In this document: piece after piece, positions 32,133 through 32,242 of the stretch | How the letters are laid out: every line of letters begins with the position of its first letter | Numbering within the stretch: the first letter of the stretch is position 1 | Assembly (NCBI GenBank): GCA_027486095.1 | Contig: JAIXPT010000095.1 | Location: 1 to 32,242 of the forward strand | Source: Planctomycetaceae bacterium | Lineage (GTDB): Bacteria > Planctomycetota > Planctomycetia > Pirellulales > UBA1268 | Length of the DNA stretch: 32,242 bases | Direction of reading: 5' to 3' | The notes under the pieces: model-generated | Databases searched by the model: none | Seen by the model: only the letters and a program-made list of their open reading frames with translations | What the model was told of the DNA's origin: nothing | Translations under genes and position numbers: made by a program

Positions 32133-32242
32133 ATCCGGAAGTGTGGCAGGGGGATTCGCAGGAAGCCCGAGGCGTGAGCCGAAGGGAATCCGGAAGTGTG
32201 GCAGGAGGATTTGCAGGAAGCCCGAGGCGTGAGCCGAAGGGA
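32078..32242. repeat. tandem array of a 55-bp unit (three copies, open at the right)
   Basis: Three consecutive 55-bp units (32078-32132, 32133-32187, 32188-32242) differ only at a few positions. Each holds CCGGAAGTGTGGCAG, a GGATT-GCAGG segment, and the 25-bp element AAGCCCGAGGCGTGAGCCGA plus AGGGA. The last unit ends exactly at the window edge, so the array may continue. There are no unique spacers, so it is not CRISPR. The 25-bp element reads like a planctomycete intergenic palindrome, and its inverted arm precedes the array. Confidence 0.85.

Noticed and set aside
32078-32242. CRISPR array
   Set aside because: The whole 55-bp unit is repeated, without unique spacers, and no cas gene is present.

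Overview
The window (about 66% G+C by eye) looks like chromosome from a planctomycete, probably of the Pirellulales type. Family markers support this: a DUF1559 pseudopilin followed by a small regulatory-domain lipoprotein, two PEP-CTERM surface proteins, a TIGR03000-type Ser/Gly-rich protein, a very large PVC-type c-haem protein, and an HTTM membrane protein. No rRNA, tRNA, CRISPR array, transposase or phage gene was seen.

Region 1 (1-3.9 kb) is a toxin-antitoxin and debris zone. It holds a Phd/VapC pair and a RelE-like pair, both on the minus strand, and a DUF4143 AAA ATPase behind a double dyad. Between and after them lie scraps of carbohydrate-active enzymes: a pectate-lyase-like beta-helix fragment, and a GH39 beta-xylosidase-like gene reduced by deletions and a frameshift.

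Region 2 (4.1-9.3 kb) is a surface/secretion cassette: a 1,137-residue beta-strand-repeat PEP-CTERM protein with a roughly 365-residue internal duplication, a DUF1559 pseudopilin and a small lipoprotein.

Region 3 (9.7-21.6 kb) is a four-gene plus-strand run with gaps of 7, 37 and 38 nt, so probably one operon. It encodes an exported TIM-barrel glycosidase-like protein of unknown specificity, an exported alpha/beta hydrolase, an exported di-haem protein with a propeller-like C-terminus, and a 1,188-residue protein that joins an unrecognised ~550-residue module to a paralogue of the same hydrolase. Every product has an export signal. I infer extracytoplasmic breakdown of an esterified glycan, but the substrate cannot be read from sequence.

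Region 4 (21.6-23.2 kb) is a rearranged toxin-antitoxin spot. The hydrolase 3' end and the adjacent vapBC locus occur twice in tandem. In copy 1 vapC has lost its middle; in copy 2 vapBC is only a ~100-bp scar, and a MntA/HepT (nucleotidyltransferase/HEPN) module sits between the copied hydrolase tail and that scar. Three of the four TA modules have a -10-like hexamer ending 6-7 nt before the start codon, which suggests leaderless mRNAs.

Region 5 (23.3-27.8 kb) holds a second PEP-CTERM protein, an exported FKBP isomerase translationally coupled to an exported protein-L-isoaspartate methyltransferase with an extra C-terminal domain, and a Ser/Gly-rich TIGR03000 protein that ends at a strong intrinsic terminator.

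Region 6 (27.9-32.1 kb) is a compact operon with 4-nt start/stop overlaps: a small membrane protein, an HTTM protein, aspartate-semialdehyde dehydrogenase, TruA and a Ser/Thr kinase. It is followed by a 55-bp tandem repeat that runs off the window.
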